Assembly (NCBI GenBank): GCA_036388295.1
Contig: DASVSC010000257.1
Span: 1-21,267, forward strand
Length of the DNA: 21,267 nt
Direction: 5' to 3'
Origin: RYN-431 sp036388295
GTDB lineage: Bacteria; Planctomycetota; Phycisphaerae; Tepidisphaerales; Tepidisphaeraceae
The notes under the pieces are model-generated. The model saw only the letters and a program-made list of their open reading frames with translations, did no database searches and was not told the DNA's origin. How positions within the stretch are numbered: the stretch's first letter is position 1; every line of letters starts with the position of its first letter. The position numbers and the translations under genes are program-made. This document shows positions 1 to 6,691 of this stretch, in pieces.

Positions 1-51
1 CGCGGGCCTTGGCCCGCGCGTCTTGCGAAAACGCGCGGGCCAAGGCCCGCG
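1..51. repeat. Perfect GC-rich inverted repeat at the window edge
   Basis: Two 20-nt arms (1-20 and 32-51) are exact reverse complements around an 11-nt loop. Each arm is itself almost palindromic around a central TT/AA (core gcgggccttggcccgc), so the element can fold as one long hairpin or two short ones. It could be a strong transcription terminator, although no T-run follows, or a copy of a dispersed palindromic repeat. The gene it would terminate lies outside the window or is the minus-strand gene ending at 157. Confidence 0.7.
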
Positions 52-111
52 GCTACCCGTTATAGATTTTAATTTAACGACTTAGGGTCAAGCGGAATTG
101 AACGTGGTCGA

Positions 112-138
112 CGTAGGGCGGGCAGTGCGCGCCCTACG
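112..138. repeat. Short palindrome of the GTAGGG...CCCTAC type
   Basis: Arms GTAGGGCGGGC (113-123) and GCGCGCCCTAC (127-137) pair around a 3-nt loop with one mismatch. It lies 20 nt beyond the stop codon of the minus-strand gene 157-660. It shares its outer GTAGGG/CCCTAC ends with the palindromes at 18064 and 18919, so these may be one dispersed family. A terminator role is possible. Confidence 0.55.
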
Positions 139-156
139 GGTGGCCGCCCTTCGGTG

Positions 157-660
157 TCAGGCCAACAGCCACCACGCGCCGGTGGCGATCATCGCCTGCA
201 CGGCGACCGCCACCGCGGCGGCCGGCCAGACGAGAGCGTGCGACGCGACGCCGGCCGGTATGACGCTCGCTGCCGGTAGCGGCGACGCGCGCCGCCGGTG
301 CTGTTCCACCGCGGCCAGCACCAGGTTCGCGTCGAAGCGGCGCAGGCCCAGGCGTTCTCCGCGTTTGAGCAGGCGGTCGCGCACGTCGAGCGTGAGCGGG
401 CCGTCGTTCAGACTGTCGGCGGCGGCGCGGGCGAAGCCGCGCACGACGGCCGGGTCAGTGCCGAGCACGTATTCCAGCGTACGCAGCGACCGTACTTCGC
501 TGGCGGCGACCACTCGGCCCGCATCGGAACGCGTAGTCGACGACGCGTTCGCCGGCGTACGCTGGGCCCGCGCCCGGGCGGCCTCCGCGCGTGCGACTTC
601 GCCGCGGGCCACCTGGCGGCGGACGGCATCAATACGGGCACTCGGGCGGCGGGCGGTCAT
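157..660 (-). CDS. Hypothetical protein with a C-terminal membrane helix
   Basis: I do not recognise this 167-residue protein. The first 50 residues are very rich in Arg and Ala. Residues about 55-125 form a more ordinary soluble segment with a helical pattern (TLEYVLGTDP, then RDRLLKRGERLGLRRFDANL). The last 30 residues are hydrophobic (WPAAAVAVAVQAMIATGAWW) and should form one membrane helix close to the C-terminus, which suggests a tail-anchored protein with its bulk in the cytoplasm. The ATG at 658-660 has no clear ribosome binding site. It is transcribed divergently from the gene at 765. I accept it as real because the complementary frames contain no recognisable domain and the hydrophobic tail is coherent. 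High GC leaves long open frames on every strand here, so certainty is moderate. Confidence 0.6.
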   Translation of the reverse strand: MTARRPSARIDAVRRQVARGEVARAEAARARAQRTPANASSTTRSDAGRVVAASEVRSLRTLEYVLGTDPAVVRGFARAAADSLNDGPLTLDVRDRLLKRGERLGLRRFDANLVLAAVEQHRRRASPLPAASVIPAGVASHALVWPAAAVAVAVQAMIATGAWWLLA

Positions 661-764
661 CCATGTGCATTGTAGCCCCGCCGCGGGCCGATCCCGGGCG
701 AACCACCTATTCGCGACAGGGGATGCGTGAGCGGGCGCGTGAAAGTCGGTAGCATGTCCCGCCT

Positions 765-1586
765 GTGCGACGATGGATCAAGCGAATCGCCTTAACGATC
801 GCGGCCCTGGGGGCCGTCGTGGTGGTCGTCGCGGCCGTCGTGGCGTGGCGGGCGACCCGCGTGCCGGCCTGGTACGCGACCGCCGTCGACCAGACCCCGC
901 CCGACGAGCAGGCCGACGACGCCATCAACCGCCGCCTGCTGCCGCTGCAGAACTGGCTCGCGCGCGCCAGCACCGGCGACTTGGCCGCCAAGCCGTCTGC
1001 GGAAAAAATTTACACGCTTGAACTGACCGAGCCGGAAGTGAACGCCATTCTGGCGAAGTTTCTCGACCATTTGCAGGGCCAGTTCCAGACGTACCGCACG
1101 CGATTGCTGCCGGGCGAAATTGACCTCGGTTTCACCTGGGCGGAGCAGGGCCGCGCGCTGGGCGTGGCGGCGCGGGTGTCGCAGCCGCCGGACGGCTTGC
1201 CCGTCGTTTCGCTCGGCGACGTGCGGCTGGGGAACCAGGCGCTGCCGAAAAGCCTAGTCGTCAACCGCCCCGCGAATATGCTGCGCACGGCGATCGAAAC
1301 GCAGCGCCGCCGCGGCCGGACGCCGCGCATCGACGAACAGGACGCCGCCCCCGGCCACACGGTCGAAGCCTACTACGGCCGACTGATGCTGAAGGTTTTG
1401 GCGGGCCGCGGCGTGTCGCCGTGCGCGTTCCTGCCGGTGCGACTGTCCGGCGACGAATGGGTGGCGACGAAAGTCGTCCGTCTGGACGTGTCGCCCGGCC
1501 GGCTGGCGGTCACGTTCCGCCTGCTCACGCCCGACGAACGCGCCGCGGTGCTGGCCGAGCTGGACGGGCCGCTGCCGGGGTCGTGA
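765..1586 (+). CDS. Membrane-anchored protein of unknown function
   Basis: A 273-residue protein starting at GTG. Residues about 7-29 form one hydrophobic helix (IALTIAALGAVVVVVAAVVA) after a positively charged MRRWIKR, so it is a signal anchor with the rest outside the cytoplasm. The exterior part begins with a PAWYATAVDQTPPDEQADDA segment and contains LTEPEVNAILAKFL and a beta-rich C-terminal half. I know of similar proteins in planctomycetes annotated only as hypothetical. The stop lies 26 nt before the TTG start of the oxidoreductase at 1613, so the two may be co-transcribed. No catalytic motif is visible. The start is not supported by a good ribosome binding site, but the charge-plus-helix arrangement fits. 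Confidence 0.75.
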   Translation: MRRWIKRIALTIAALGAVVVVVAAVVAWRATRVPAWYATAVDQTPPDEQADDAINRRLLPLQNWLARASTGDLAAKPSAEKIYTLELTEPEVNAILAKFLDHLQGQFQTYRTRLLPGEIDLGFTWAEQGRALGVAARVSQPPDGLPVVSLGDVRLGNQALPKSLVVNRPANMLRTAIETQRRRGRTPRIDEQDAAPGHTVEAYYGRLMLKVLAGRGVSPCAFLPVRLSGDEWVATKVVRLDVSPGRLAVTFRLLTPDERAAVLAELDGPLPGS

Positions 1587-1600
1587 CCGATGGGTTCAAC

Positions 1601-1615
1601 GAGGAAAACAGTTTG
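1601..1615 (+). promoter_or_regulatory. Ribosome binding site selecting a TTG start
   Basis: GAGGAAA at 1601-1607 lies six bases before TTG at 1613-1615. The protein read from this TTG begins directly with the first beta strand of the Rossmann fold (TTIAFLGVAHIH), as expected for the family. Earlier in-frame starts, including GTG at 1583, would add residues with no family counterpart and overlap the upstream gene. Confidence 0.7.
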
Positions 1616-2668
1616 ACCACGATCGCATTCCTGGGCGTCGCCCACATTCACATCACCGGCTTCGTCCGCATGCTCACGGCGCGTCCCGGCGTGCGGGCCG
1701 GTGGCGTATTCGACGCCGATCCGAAGCGCCGCGCCCACTGGGCCCGGGCCAGCGGCGGGCGCGAGGCGATGACCGTCGACGATGCCCTGGCCGACGCCGA
1801 CGCCGTGGTCATCACCAGCCAGACCGACGCCCACCGGGCGCTGGTCGACGTTGTCGCCCAAGCCGGCAAGCCCCTGTTCGTCGAGAAACCGCTCGGCATG
1901 AACGCCGCCGACGCCTACGCCATGGCCGACGCGATCGAGAAGGCCGGCGTGGTCTTCCAAACCGGCTATTTCCATCGCAGCGACCCGATGCACCGGCGCA
2001 TCAAGCAGATCATCGACGCCGGCGGCCTCGGCCGGGTCACGAAGGCGTACGGCTCCAACTGCCACGGCGGCGCGCTCGGCAATTGGTTCAAGGCCAAACC
2101 CGATGCCCCGCACGAAGACTGGCACTGGATGACCGAGCCGGCCCGCAGCGGCGTCGGTGCGTTCGGCGACCTCGGCACCCACGCGCTGGACGTCCTGCTC
2201 TGGTGGCTCGGCGACGTGACGAGCGCTACTGCCCAGATCGACTCGGTCACGAACACCTACGGCTGCGACGAAAGCGGCCAAGGCCTGATGCGATTCAAAA
2301 GCGGCGCGACCGCCACGCTGACGGCCGGCTGGGCCGACCGGGCCGACCCGGTGCGCTACCTCGTCAGCGGCACCGACGGGTATGCGGCCGTGATCAACAA
2401 CCAATTGTTCGTCAGCCGCGACGGGAAGTTCGACGCGACGAAGCCCGAAACGGATTTACCGCCGGCCGCGCCGCACGCGTTCGAATTGTTCCTCGACACC
2501 GTCAGCGGCCACGAGCCGGCCGTGCCGCTGGTGACCGCCCGCGAGGCCGCGTACCGCTCGGCGGTGATGGCGGCGATGTACGAAGGGGCAAAAACGGATA
2601 CGTGGGTGAAGCCGGCTAACGTGTTCGCGCTCGGTTCCCTCTCCCGTGTACCCACGGGAGAGGGTTAG
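1613..2668 (+). CDS. Gfo/Idh/MocA family NAD(P)-dependent oxidoreductase
   Basis: A 351-residue dehydrogenase of the glucose-fructose oxidoreductase / inositol 2-dehydrogenase family. These enzymes oxidise or reduce sugars and related polyols with NAD(P); the substrate here cannot be read from sequence. Residues 3-120 form the Rossmann domain, with GVAHIHITGF in place of the usual glycine-rich loop and the family EKP motif at 91-93 (VEKPLGMNAADA). The C-terminal alpha/beta domain carries GDLGTHALD at 185-193, with the usual Asp and His near the active site. The TTG start is chosen from the ribosome binding site at 1601. The last residues (SLSRVPTGEG) and the TAG stop are encoded by the first hairpin of a repeat element, so the original C-terminus has probably been replaced. 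It may form a short operon with the gene at 765. Confidence 0.9.
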   Translation: MTTIAFLGVAHIHITGFVRMLTARPGVRAGGVFDADPKRRAHWARASGGREAMTVDDALADADAVVITSQTDAHRALVDVVAQAGKPLFVEKPLGMNAADAYAMADAIEKAGVVFQTGYFHRSDPMHRRIKQIIDAGGLGRVTKAYGSNCHGGALGNWFKAKPDAPHEDWHWMTEPARSGVGAFGDLGTHALDVLLWWLGDVTSATAQIDSVTNTYGCDESGQGLMRFKSGATATLTAGWADRADPVRYLVSGTDGYAAVINNQLFVSRDGKFDATKPETDLPPAAPHAFELFLDTVSGHEPAVPLVTAREAAYRSAVMAAMYEGAKTDTWVKPANVFALGSLSRVPTGEG

Positions 2669-2858
2669 GCTTAGGGCCGAGCGTCGATCGGCCCTGACGG
2701 GCAGAGCAGATTTCACCACGGAGACACGGAGAAGAGAAAAGAAGGATCATTGTTTGCTCATTCTTCTCCGTGCCTCCGTGGTGAACTCGGCTTCTATTCC
2801 CGGCGACATTTGACGCTCGCCCCTCACCCTAACCCTCTCCCGGCGTACCGGGAGAGGG
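2637..2858. repeat. Composite palindromic element, copy 1
   Basis: The element has three nested parts. The left hairpin (2637-2648 with 2653-2664) has a perfect 12-bp stem, CCCTCTCCCGTG. The central inverted repeat (2712-2785) has arms built from ttcaccacggagacacggag and its complement. The right hairpin (2833-2843 with 2848-2858) has an 11-bp stem, CCCTCTCCCGG. The linkers also match copy 2 at 3811-4051: GCAGAGCAGAT beside the left side of this copy is reversed beside the right side of copy 2, and CGACATTTGACG here matches the complement of CGTCAAATGTCG there. The sequence types resemble dispersed intergenic repeats known from many environmental bacterial genomes. No protein is encoded in it. 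Confidence 0.8.
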
Positions 2859-2889
2859 AACTAGAGGCCGCTCTACATTTCGTGGTTTC

Positions 2890-3840
2890 ATGCCTTACCT
2901 CACCCTCGCCCTTTTCCTCCTCGCCGTCGGCCTGCTCTGGTCGGCGGTGCTGATTTATTTCATGGCCCGCAACCTGCTCACGCCGCGGCGGATGACGGAC
3001 GTGCGGGCGCTGGCGCGCGTCAACCGCATGACGCCCGCCGACCTCGGCCTGCCGTTCACGCCGATGGGGTTCACCGTGCGTGACGTGCGCACCGGCCGTC
3101 CGCTGCGCATGGCCGCGTGGTGGGTCCCGGCCCCGGCGACGAGCGACAAAACCGTCGTCCTCGTCCACGGCTACGGCGACGCGAAAGTCGGCGCGATTGC
3201 CTGGGCCCCGACGTGGCGGTCCCTCGGCTGGCACGTCCTGGCCGTCGATCTGCGGGCCCACGGCGAAAGTGACGGCGTCTACAGCACCGCCGGCTTTTAC
3301 GAACGCGAAGACCTCGACCAGATCCTCAACGCCCTGCGAGCCGAGAAGCCCCAGGCCACGAACACGCTCGCGCTGTTCGGCATCAGCCTGGGCGCCGCGT
3401 GTGTGGCGGCGACGGTGGCGCGGCGCGGGGACGTCGCCGCCGTCGTATTGGAATCGCCATTCGCCGATTACCGCGACGCCGTTCACCTGCACGTGAAGCG
3501 CAACGGCTTCCCGTTCGTGCGGTTCACCCACGGGGTCTGTCGCGTGGCCGAGTGGATCAGCCGGTGCGACTTCCGCCCCGTCGCGCCGGCCGTGACGATT
3601 CCCACCGTCCCCGCCCCGCTGCTGACGATCTGCGGCACGGCCGACCCGTTCATCGACCCGGCGGCCCTCGCCCGGGCCATGGCGAAACGCCCGACGACGA
3701 CGGTGTCGCGCCAGGACGACTGGCCCGGCGTGTCGCACGTGATGGCCCTGGCCCACGACCCGGCCGCCTACCGCGACCGGCTGGCGACGTTTTTGAACAC
3801 GGCTCTGGCCCCATCTCCCGGTACGCCGGGAGAGGGTTAA
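2890..3840 (+). CDS. Membrane-anchored alpha/beta hydrolase
   Basis: A 316-residue protein with an N-terminal membrane helix (about residues 4-26, LTLALFLLAVGLLWSAVLIY) and an alpha/beta-hydrolase domain from about 60 to 310. The expected catalytic set is visible: oxyanion-hole region HGYGD (93-97), nucleophile Ser166 in the elbow GISLG, acid Asp252 in GTADPF, and His283 in GVSHV. The fold resembles the family of serine peptidases and esterases often annotated as 'alpha/beta hydrolase' or 'S9-like', but the substrate is unknown. The ATG at 2890 begins the helix directly, and no strong ribosome binding site precedes it. The final residues (APSPGTPGEG) and TAA stop are encoded by the left hairpin of the second composite repeat. 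The gene lies between two copies of that repeat, which raises the possibility that the segment was inserted as a unit. Confidence 0.9.
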   Translation: MPYLTLALFLLAVGLLWSAVLIYFMARNLLTPRRMTDVRALARVNRMTPADLGLPFTPMGFTVRDVRTGRPLRMAAWWVPAPATSDKTVVLVHGYGDAKVGAIAWAPTWRSLGWHVLAVDLRAHGESDGVYSTAGFYEREDLDQILNALRAEKPQATNTLALFGISLGAACVAATVARRGDVAAVVLESPFADYRDAVHLHVKRNGFPFVRFTHGVCRVAEWISRCDFRPVAPAVTIPTVPAPLLTICGTADPFIDPAALARAMAKRPTTTVSRQDDWPGVSHVMALAHDPAAYRDRLATFLNTALAPSPGTPGEG

Positions 3841-4051
3841 GGTGAAGGGGCCCGTCAAATGTCGCTGGGAAAAAACGGGTTCACCACGGAGGCACGGAGA
3901 CACGGAGACACGGAGAAGAAAGGGAAAGATTAATATTAGTTCTTTCTTCTCCGTGTCTCTGTGCCTCCGTGGTGAAATCTGCTCTGCGTGCCGGGGCCAT
4001 TTGATGCTCGGACCTCACCCTAACCCTCTCCCGTGCGTACACGGGGGAGGG
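3811..4051. repeat. Composite palindromic element, copy 2
   Basis: It has the same architecture as the element at 2637-2858. The left hairpin (3811-3821 with 3826-3836, one mismatch) overlaps the 3' end of the hydrolase gene. The central inverted repeat (3880-3976) has arms made of repeated acacggag units. The right hairpin (4024-4035 with 4040-4051) has one wobble pair. Both copies are followed by a gggaacYagaggc sequence. This copy and its flank account for the 340-base gene-free stretch between 3841 and 4180; the remaining 4052-4180 holds only the leader of the next gene. Confidence 0.8.
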
Positions 4052-4180
4052 AACCAGAGGCGTGCGTTCATCTCGAACGCGGCGGCGGGCCGCATCATCA
4101 ATATCGCGCAGCCCATCACCCCAACGCGGTTGCCCTAGAATGGCTGAACCGTAAAACGGCCCAGCACGTAGGATAAACGC

Positions 4181-5311
4181 ATGACGGCCTGGCACGACGG
4201 ACAACTCGATCTCGACCCCTGTCGGCCGCTGGACGTGTCGCTGCGGGGCGTGCCCGCCAAATGGTGCGTGTATTTGATGAGTGATGCCGACGACCGGCCG
4301 GTGCAGATGCTTTGCGTGCGGAACCTGCGGGCCAGCCTGCGGCGGCGGCTCGGTGAGCCGATCGAGGCGGGGCCGAGCAAGCGGGTGGATTACCGCGATC
4401 TGGTCCGGCGCGTGCGGTGGAAGCGCGTGGATAATCCGCTGGAATCGGATTTGGCGTTTCTGGACGTCGCCCGCATCGTTTATCCGCAGACGTGGCAGAA
4501 GATCGTCACCCGGCGAGCGGTCTGGTGGGTTCACGTGGACGGCGACGCCACCCACCCGCGCTGGCGCGTCACCGACGACCCGCTGCCCGGCTGCGGCACG
4601 GCGTTCGGCCCGTTGCCCGAAAAAGGCCCCGCCACGCGATTGGCGGAAAAGCTGGAAGACTTGTTCGATTTGTGCCGTTACCACAACGTGCTGGTGCAAG
4701 CCCCGAGCGGGCCGCCGTGCGCGTACAAGGACATGGGCCGCTGCCCCGCGCCGTGCGACGGCAGCGTGTCGATGCAGCAGTACCGCACGCTGGTCGACTG
4801 GAGCGTGCGCACCCTGGCCGACCCGAATGCGGAAATCGATCAGCAAATCGAACGCATGAAAGAGGCGGCGGCCGAGATGCGGTTCGAACTGGCCGGGCGG
4901 ATCAAGGCGTTTATCGACGGGCTGAAGTCGCTGACGAGCGGCGACTGGCGGTTCGTCCGGCCGGCCGGTCGGTTCGCGTTCGTCAGCCTGCAGGCCGGGC
5001 CGGCCAAGGGGCAGGCGAAGCTGATCCACGTCACCCTCGGCGGCTGCGTCGAACGCCTCGGCCTGATCGGCGAGCCGACCGACTTCCCCGCCCTGCCGGC
5101 CGTTCCGATGGCGACGAAAATCGACCCCGAACGCCTCGGCCTGATCGTGGCCCACCTGTTCAACCCGAAGTCCGGCGGCGTCTTCCTGCCCGAAAGCCAA
5201 TGGACCCGCCCGGCCCTGCTGGCGGCGTACAAGAACGTGACGAAACAGACCATCGACAAGCCGGCCGACGAGGACGAAGGCGTCGTCCGCGAGGCAGTGG
5301 CGGGAGCGTGA
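4181..5311 (+). CDS. UvrC-like protein: degenerate GIY-YIG, Fe-S cysteines and UVR domain, no RNase H half
   Basis: A 376-residue protein that matches only the N-terminal part of the excision nuclease UvrC. Residues 23-100 align with the GIY-YIG nuclease domain (CVYLMSDADDRPVQMLCVRNLRASL), but the YVGK motif is missing and the catalytic glutamate position reads as Asp (LESDLAFLDVAR). Four cysteines at 165, 180, 188 and 192 (LCRYHN, PPCAYK, GRCPAPC) occupy the places of the 4Fe-4S ligands of UvrC. Residues about 216-251 form a UVR (UvrB-binding) helix pair (IERMKEAAAEMRFELAGRI). The C-terminal 120 residues are unassigned, and the RNase H-like and helix-hairpin-helix domains of UvrC are absent. 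AGGA at 4170 lies seven bases before the ATG. It probably binds UvrB or DNA without normal 3' incision (inference). Confidence 0.8.
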   Translation: MTAWHDGQLDLDPCRPLDVSLRGVPAKWCVYLMSDADDRPVQMLCVRNLRASLRRRLGEPIEAGPSKRVDYRDLVRRVRWKRVDNPLESDLAFLDVARIVYPQTWQKIVTRRAVWWVHVDGDATHPRWRVTDDPLPGCGTAFGPLPEKGPATRLAEKLEDLFDLCRYHNVLVQAPSGPPCAYKDMGRCPAPCDGSVSMQQYRTLVDWSVRTLADPNAEIDQQIERMKEAAAEMRFELAGRIKAFIDGLKSLTSGDWRFVRPAGRFAFVSLQAGPAKGQAKLIHVTLGGCVERLGLIGEPTDFPALPAVPMATKIDPERLGLIVAHLFNPKSGGVFLPESQWTRPALLAAYKNVTKQTIDKPADEDEGVVREAVAGA

Positions 5312-5336
5312 CGGGGTCAGCGCTGTCGTCGGAGCG

Positions 5337-5505
5337 TCTTCAGATAAACCGTAGCGGGCATGCCTCTGGTCCCCCTCCCCTTGAGGGAGGGGTTAGGGGA
5401 GGGGTTCTTGGAGCGTCGGACGATTATCCAGCGTCCGGAAACCCCCCACCCCGCCCTCCCCCTCAAGGGGGGGAGGGAGAAGAAACGCTACACCTTATCT
5501 GAAGA
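5337..5505. repeat. 169-bp MITE-like element with terminal inverted repeats
   Basis: The ends 5337-5356 (tcttcagataaaccgtagcg) and 5486-5505 are inverted repeats matching at 17 of 20 positions. Inside them a second pair of arms, rich in CCCCTCCCC and TTGAGGG (about 5372-5406 and 5439-5476), is also inverted. The middle carries a small CGTCGGACG...CGTCCGG match. It fills the gap between the converging ends of the UvrC-like gene and the minus-strand gene ending at 5523. Such structures can act as bidirectional terminators; the terminal repeats suggest a non-autonomous mobile element. No clear target-site duplication is visible. Confidence 0.7.
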
Positions 5506-5522
5506 GGCAACCCGAACGCCGC

Positions 5523-6131
5523 TTAAAGATTTGCCGGCGCGGTCGCGGGTTGCGTGCTGGGCGGGGTCTGCAGTTTGAAATCCATCAGCTTGGGTTTGCC
5601 GTCGACGCTCGTCCAGTTCGTGACCAGCACGCGGGTGCCGCGGTCGAACTTCAGTTCGGCCTGGATTTCGATGTCGCTGACGCCGTTGACCGCCCCGCCG
5701 TAGTACGGGTTCGGCTGCTGCATGGTGCCGACGGCGGCCATGTCGACGTGCAGGTCGGTGAGGCGTTGTTCGTCGAAACCGTCGACGCAGAAATTGCGGG
5801 CCGCCGCGATGTTGCCGTCGCCGACGAGGATGACGAACTGCCGCGTGGCGTCGATCGTGGGGCCCGCTTTTTTCAGGGCCAAATGGGTCTGCAGCGCGCC
5901 GGCGAGGACCGCGCCCCACCAGGCGAGGTTGATAATGCCCAGCACCAGCCCGAACGTCGCCGGGCCGCGGCCGAAGCCGTTCTGCTTGCGCGCGCTGCGC
6001 AGGCCGAGCAGGCCGGCGGGCACGCTGACCAGGCCGGTGCCCGGCAGACACGCCAGCAGGCCGGCGATGACCGCCACCGTGGCGGGAGCGTTCGTCGGCT
6101 TCGGTTCGATGCCATAATCCAAATCAGTCAT
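5523..6131 (-). CDS. DUF4190-like membrane protein (third of three)
   Basis: A 202-residue protein. Residues about 15-82 contain two or three hydrophobic segments (ATVAVIAGLLACLPGTGLV, then FGLVLGIINLAWWGAVLAGA) separated by an SARKQNGFGRGPA loop, the arrangement of DUF4190-type proteins. The remaining 115 residues are polar and probably form an extracytoplasmic domain with a beta-rich pattern (YYGGAVNGVSDIEIQAELKF), ending in a Pro/Thr/Ala-rich tail. The start overlaps the stop of the gene before it (ATGA, 6128-6131), so it is translationally coupled. The domain is only loosely similar in plan to the products of the two genes upstream. Function unknown. Confidence 0.8.
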   Translation of the reverse strand: MTDLDYGIEPKPTNAPATVAVIAGLLACLPGTGLVSVPAGLLGLRSARKQNGFGRGPATFGLVLGIINLAWWGAVLAGALQTHLALKKAGPTIDATRQFVILVGDGNIAAARNFCVDGFDEQRLTDLHVDMAAVGTMQQPNPYYGGAVNGVSDIEIQAELKFDRGTRVLVTNWTSVDGKPKLMDFKLQTPPSTQPATAPANL

Positions 6132-6691
6132 TGCCAGTCCAATTCGTTAAATCCCCAGCCGATTCCGGTCCAGTATAGTCGCGCCCGCAACGGCCATTGG
6201 CCGTGGTCGAAATCGGCGTCGGCATCGAGCACGACGCCGAACACGCCGTCGCGGTTGGTGAAGTCCGCGTGGCGGACCGTTACGCGTCGGCAAGCGCCCA
6301 GCGGCCGAACGACGTCGGCCAGTTCCCGCGCCCGCCCGTCGCCGATGCGGTGCGGCGACGGGCGGCGGTCGAGCCCGCCCTGCGGCAGGCGGTTGATGAC
6401 GTCGATGAGTTCGCCGCTTTGCCGTTCGGCGACCCACATCGCCCCGTGGCGCGACACCCAAACGCCGCCCGCCCCGCCGAGCGCGAACAGCGCCAGCCAC
6501 GCCACGCCGAGCGACACGCCCAGCCGCGCCGCCCGCCGGCCGACGCCGGTGCGGCGGGCCCAGACCAGACCGACGCCGCCCAGAATTACAGCCAGGATCG
6601 GCGGGAGAATCAGGCAACCGACGATGCCGCACAGGACGCTGATCGTCGCCCACGGGTTTGTCGGGCCGTGCGTGCGATCGGGCGCGTTCAC
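6128..6691 (-). CDS. DUF4190-like membrane protein (second of three)
   Basis: A 187-residue protein starting at GTG (6689-6691), which overlaps the previous stop by four bases, and ending in a four-base overlap with the next gene. Residues about 12-45 and 55-78 are hydrophobic (WATISVLCGIVGCLILPPIL; GVSLGVAWLALFALGGAGGV) with an ARRTGVGRRAARL loop between them. The C-terminal 110 residues form a soluble domain that keeps the IDVINRLPQGG / ALINRVAGGD resemblance to the upstream paralogue. The two therefore look like products of an old tandem duplication. Function unknown. Confidence 0.8.
   Translation of the reverse strand: MNAPDRTHGPTNPWATISVLCGIVGCLILPPILAVILGGVGLVWARRTGVGRRAARLGVSLGVAWLALFALGGAGGVWVSRHGAMWVAERQSGELIDVINRLPQGGLDRRPSPHRIGDGRARELADVVRPLGACRRVTVRHADFTNRDGVFGVVLDADADFDHGQWPLRARLYWTGIGWGFNELDWQ

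Noticed and set aside
1373..2404. Long minus-strand open frame opposite the oxidoreductase
   Set aside because: Its product is low-complexity and Gly/Ala/Arg/Val-rich with no domain, while the plus strand encodes clear Gfo/Idh/MocA motifs.
3880..3976. Possible CRISPR-like array of acacggag units
   Set aside because: The units are adjacent without spacers and belong to the arms of an inverted repeat.
2824..5200. Minus-strand open frames opposite the hydrolase and UvrC-like genes (2824-3903 and 3881-5200)
   Set aside because: They begin within palindromic repeats and give His/Arg/Gly-rich proteins without motifs; both plus-strand genes have catalytic or metal-binding residues in place.
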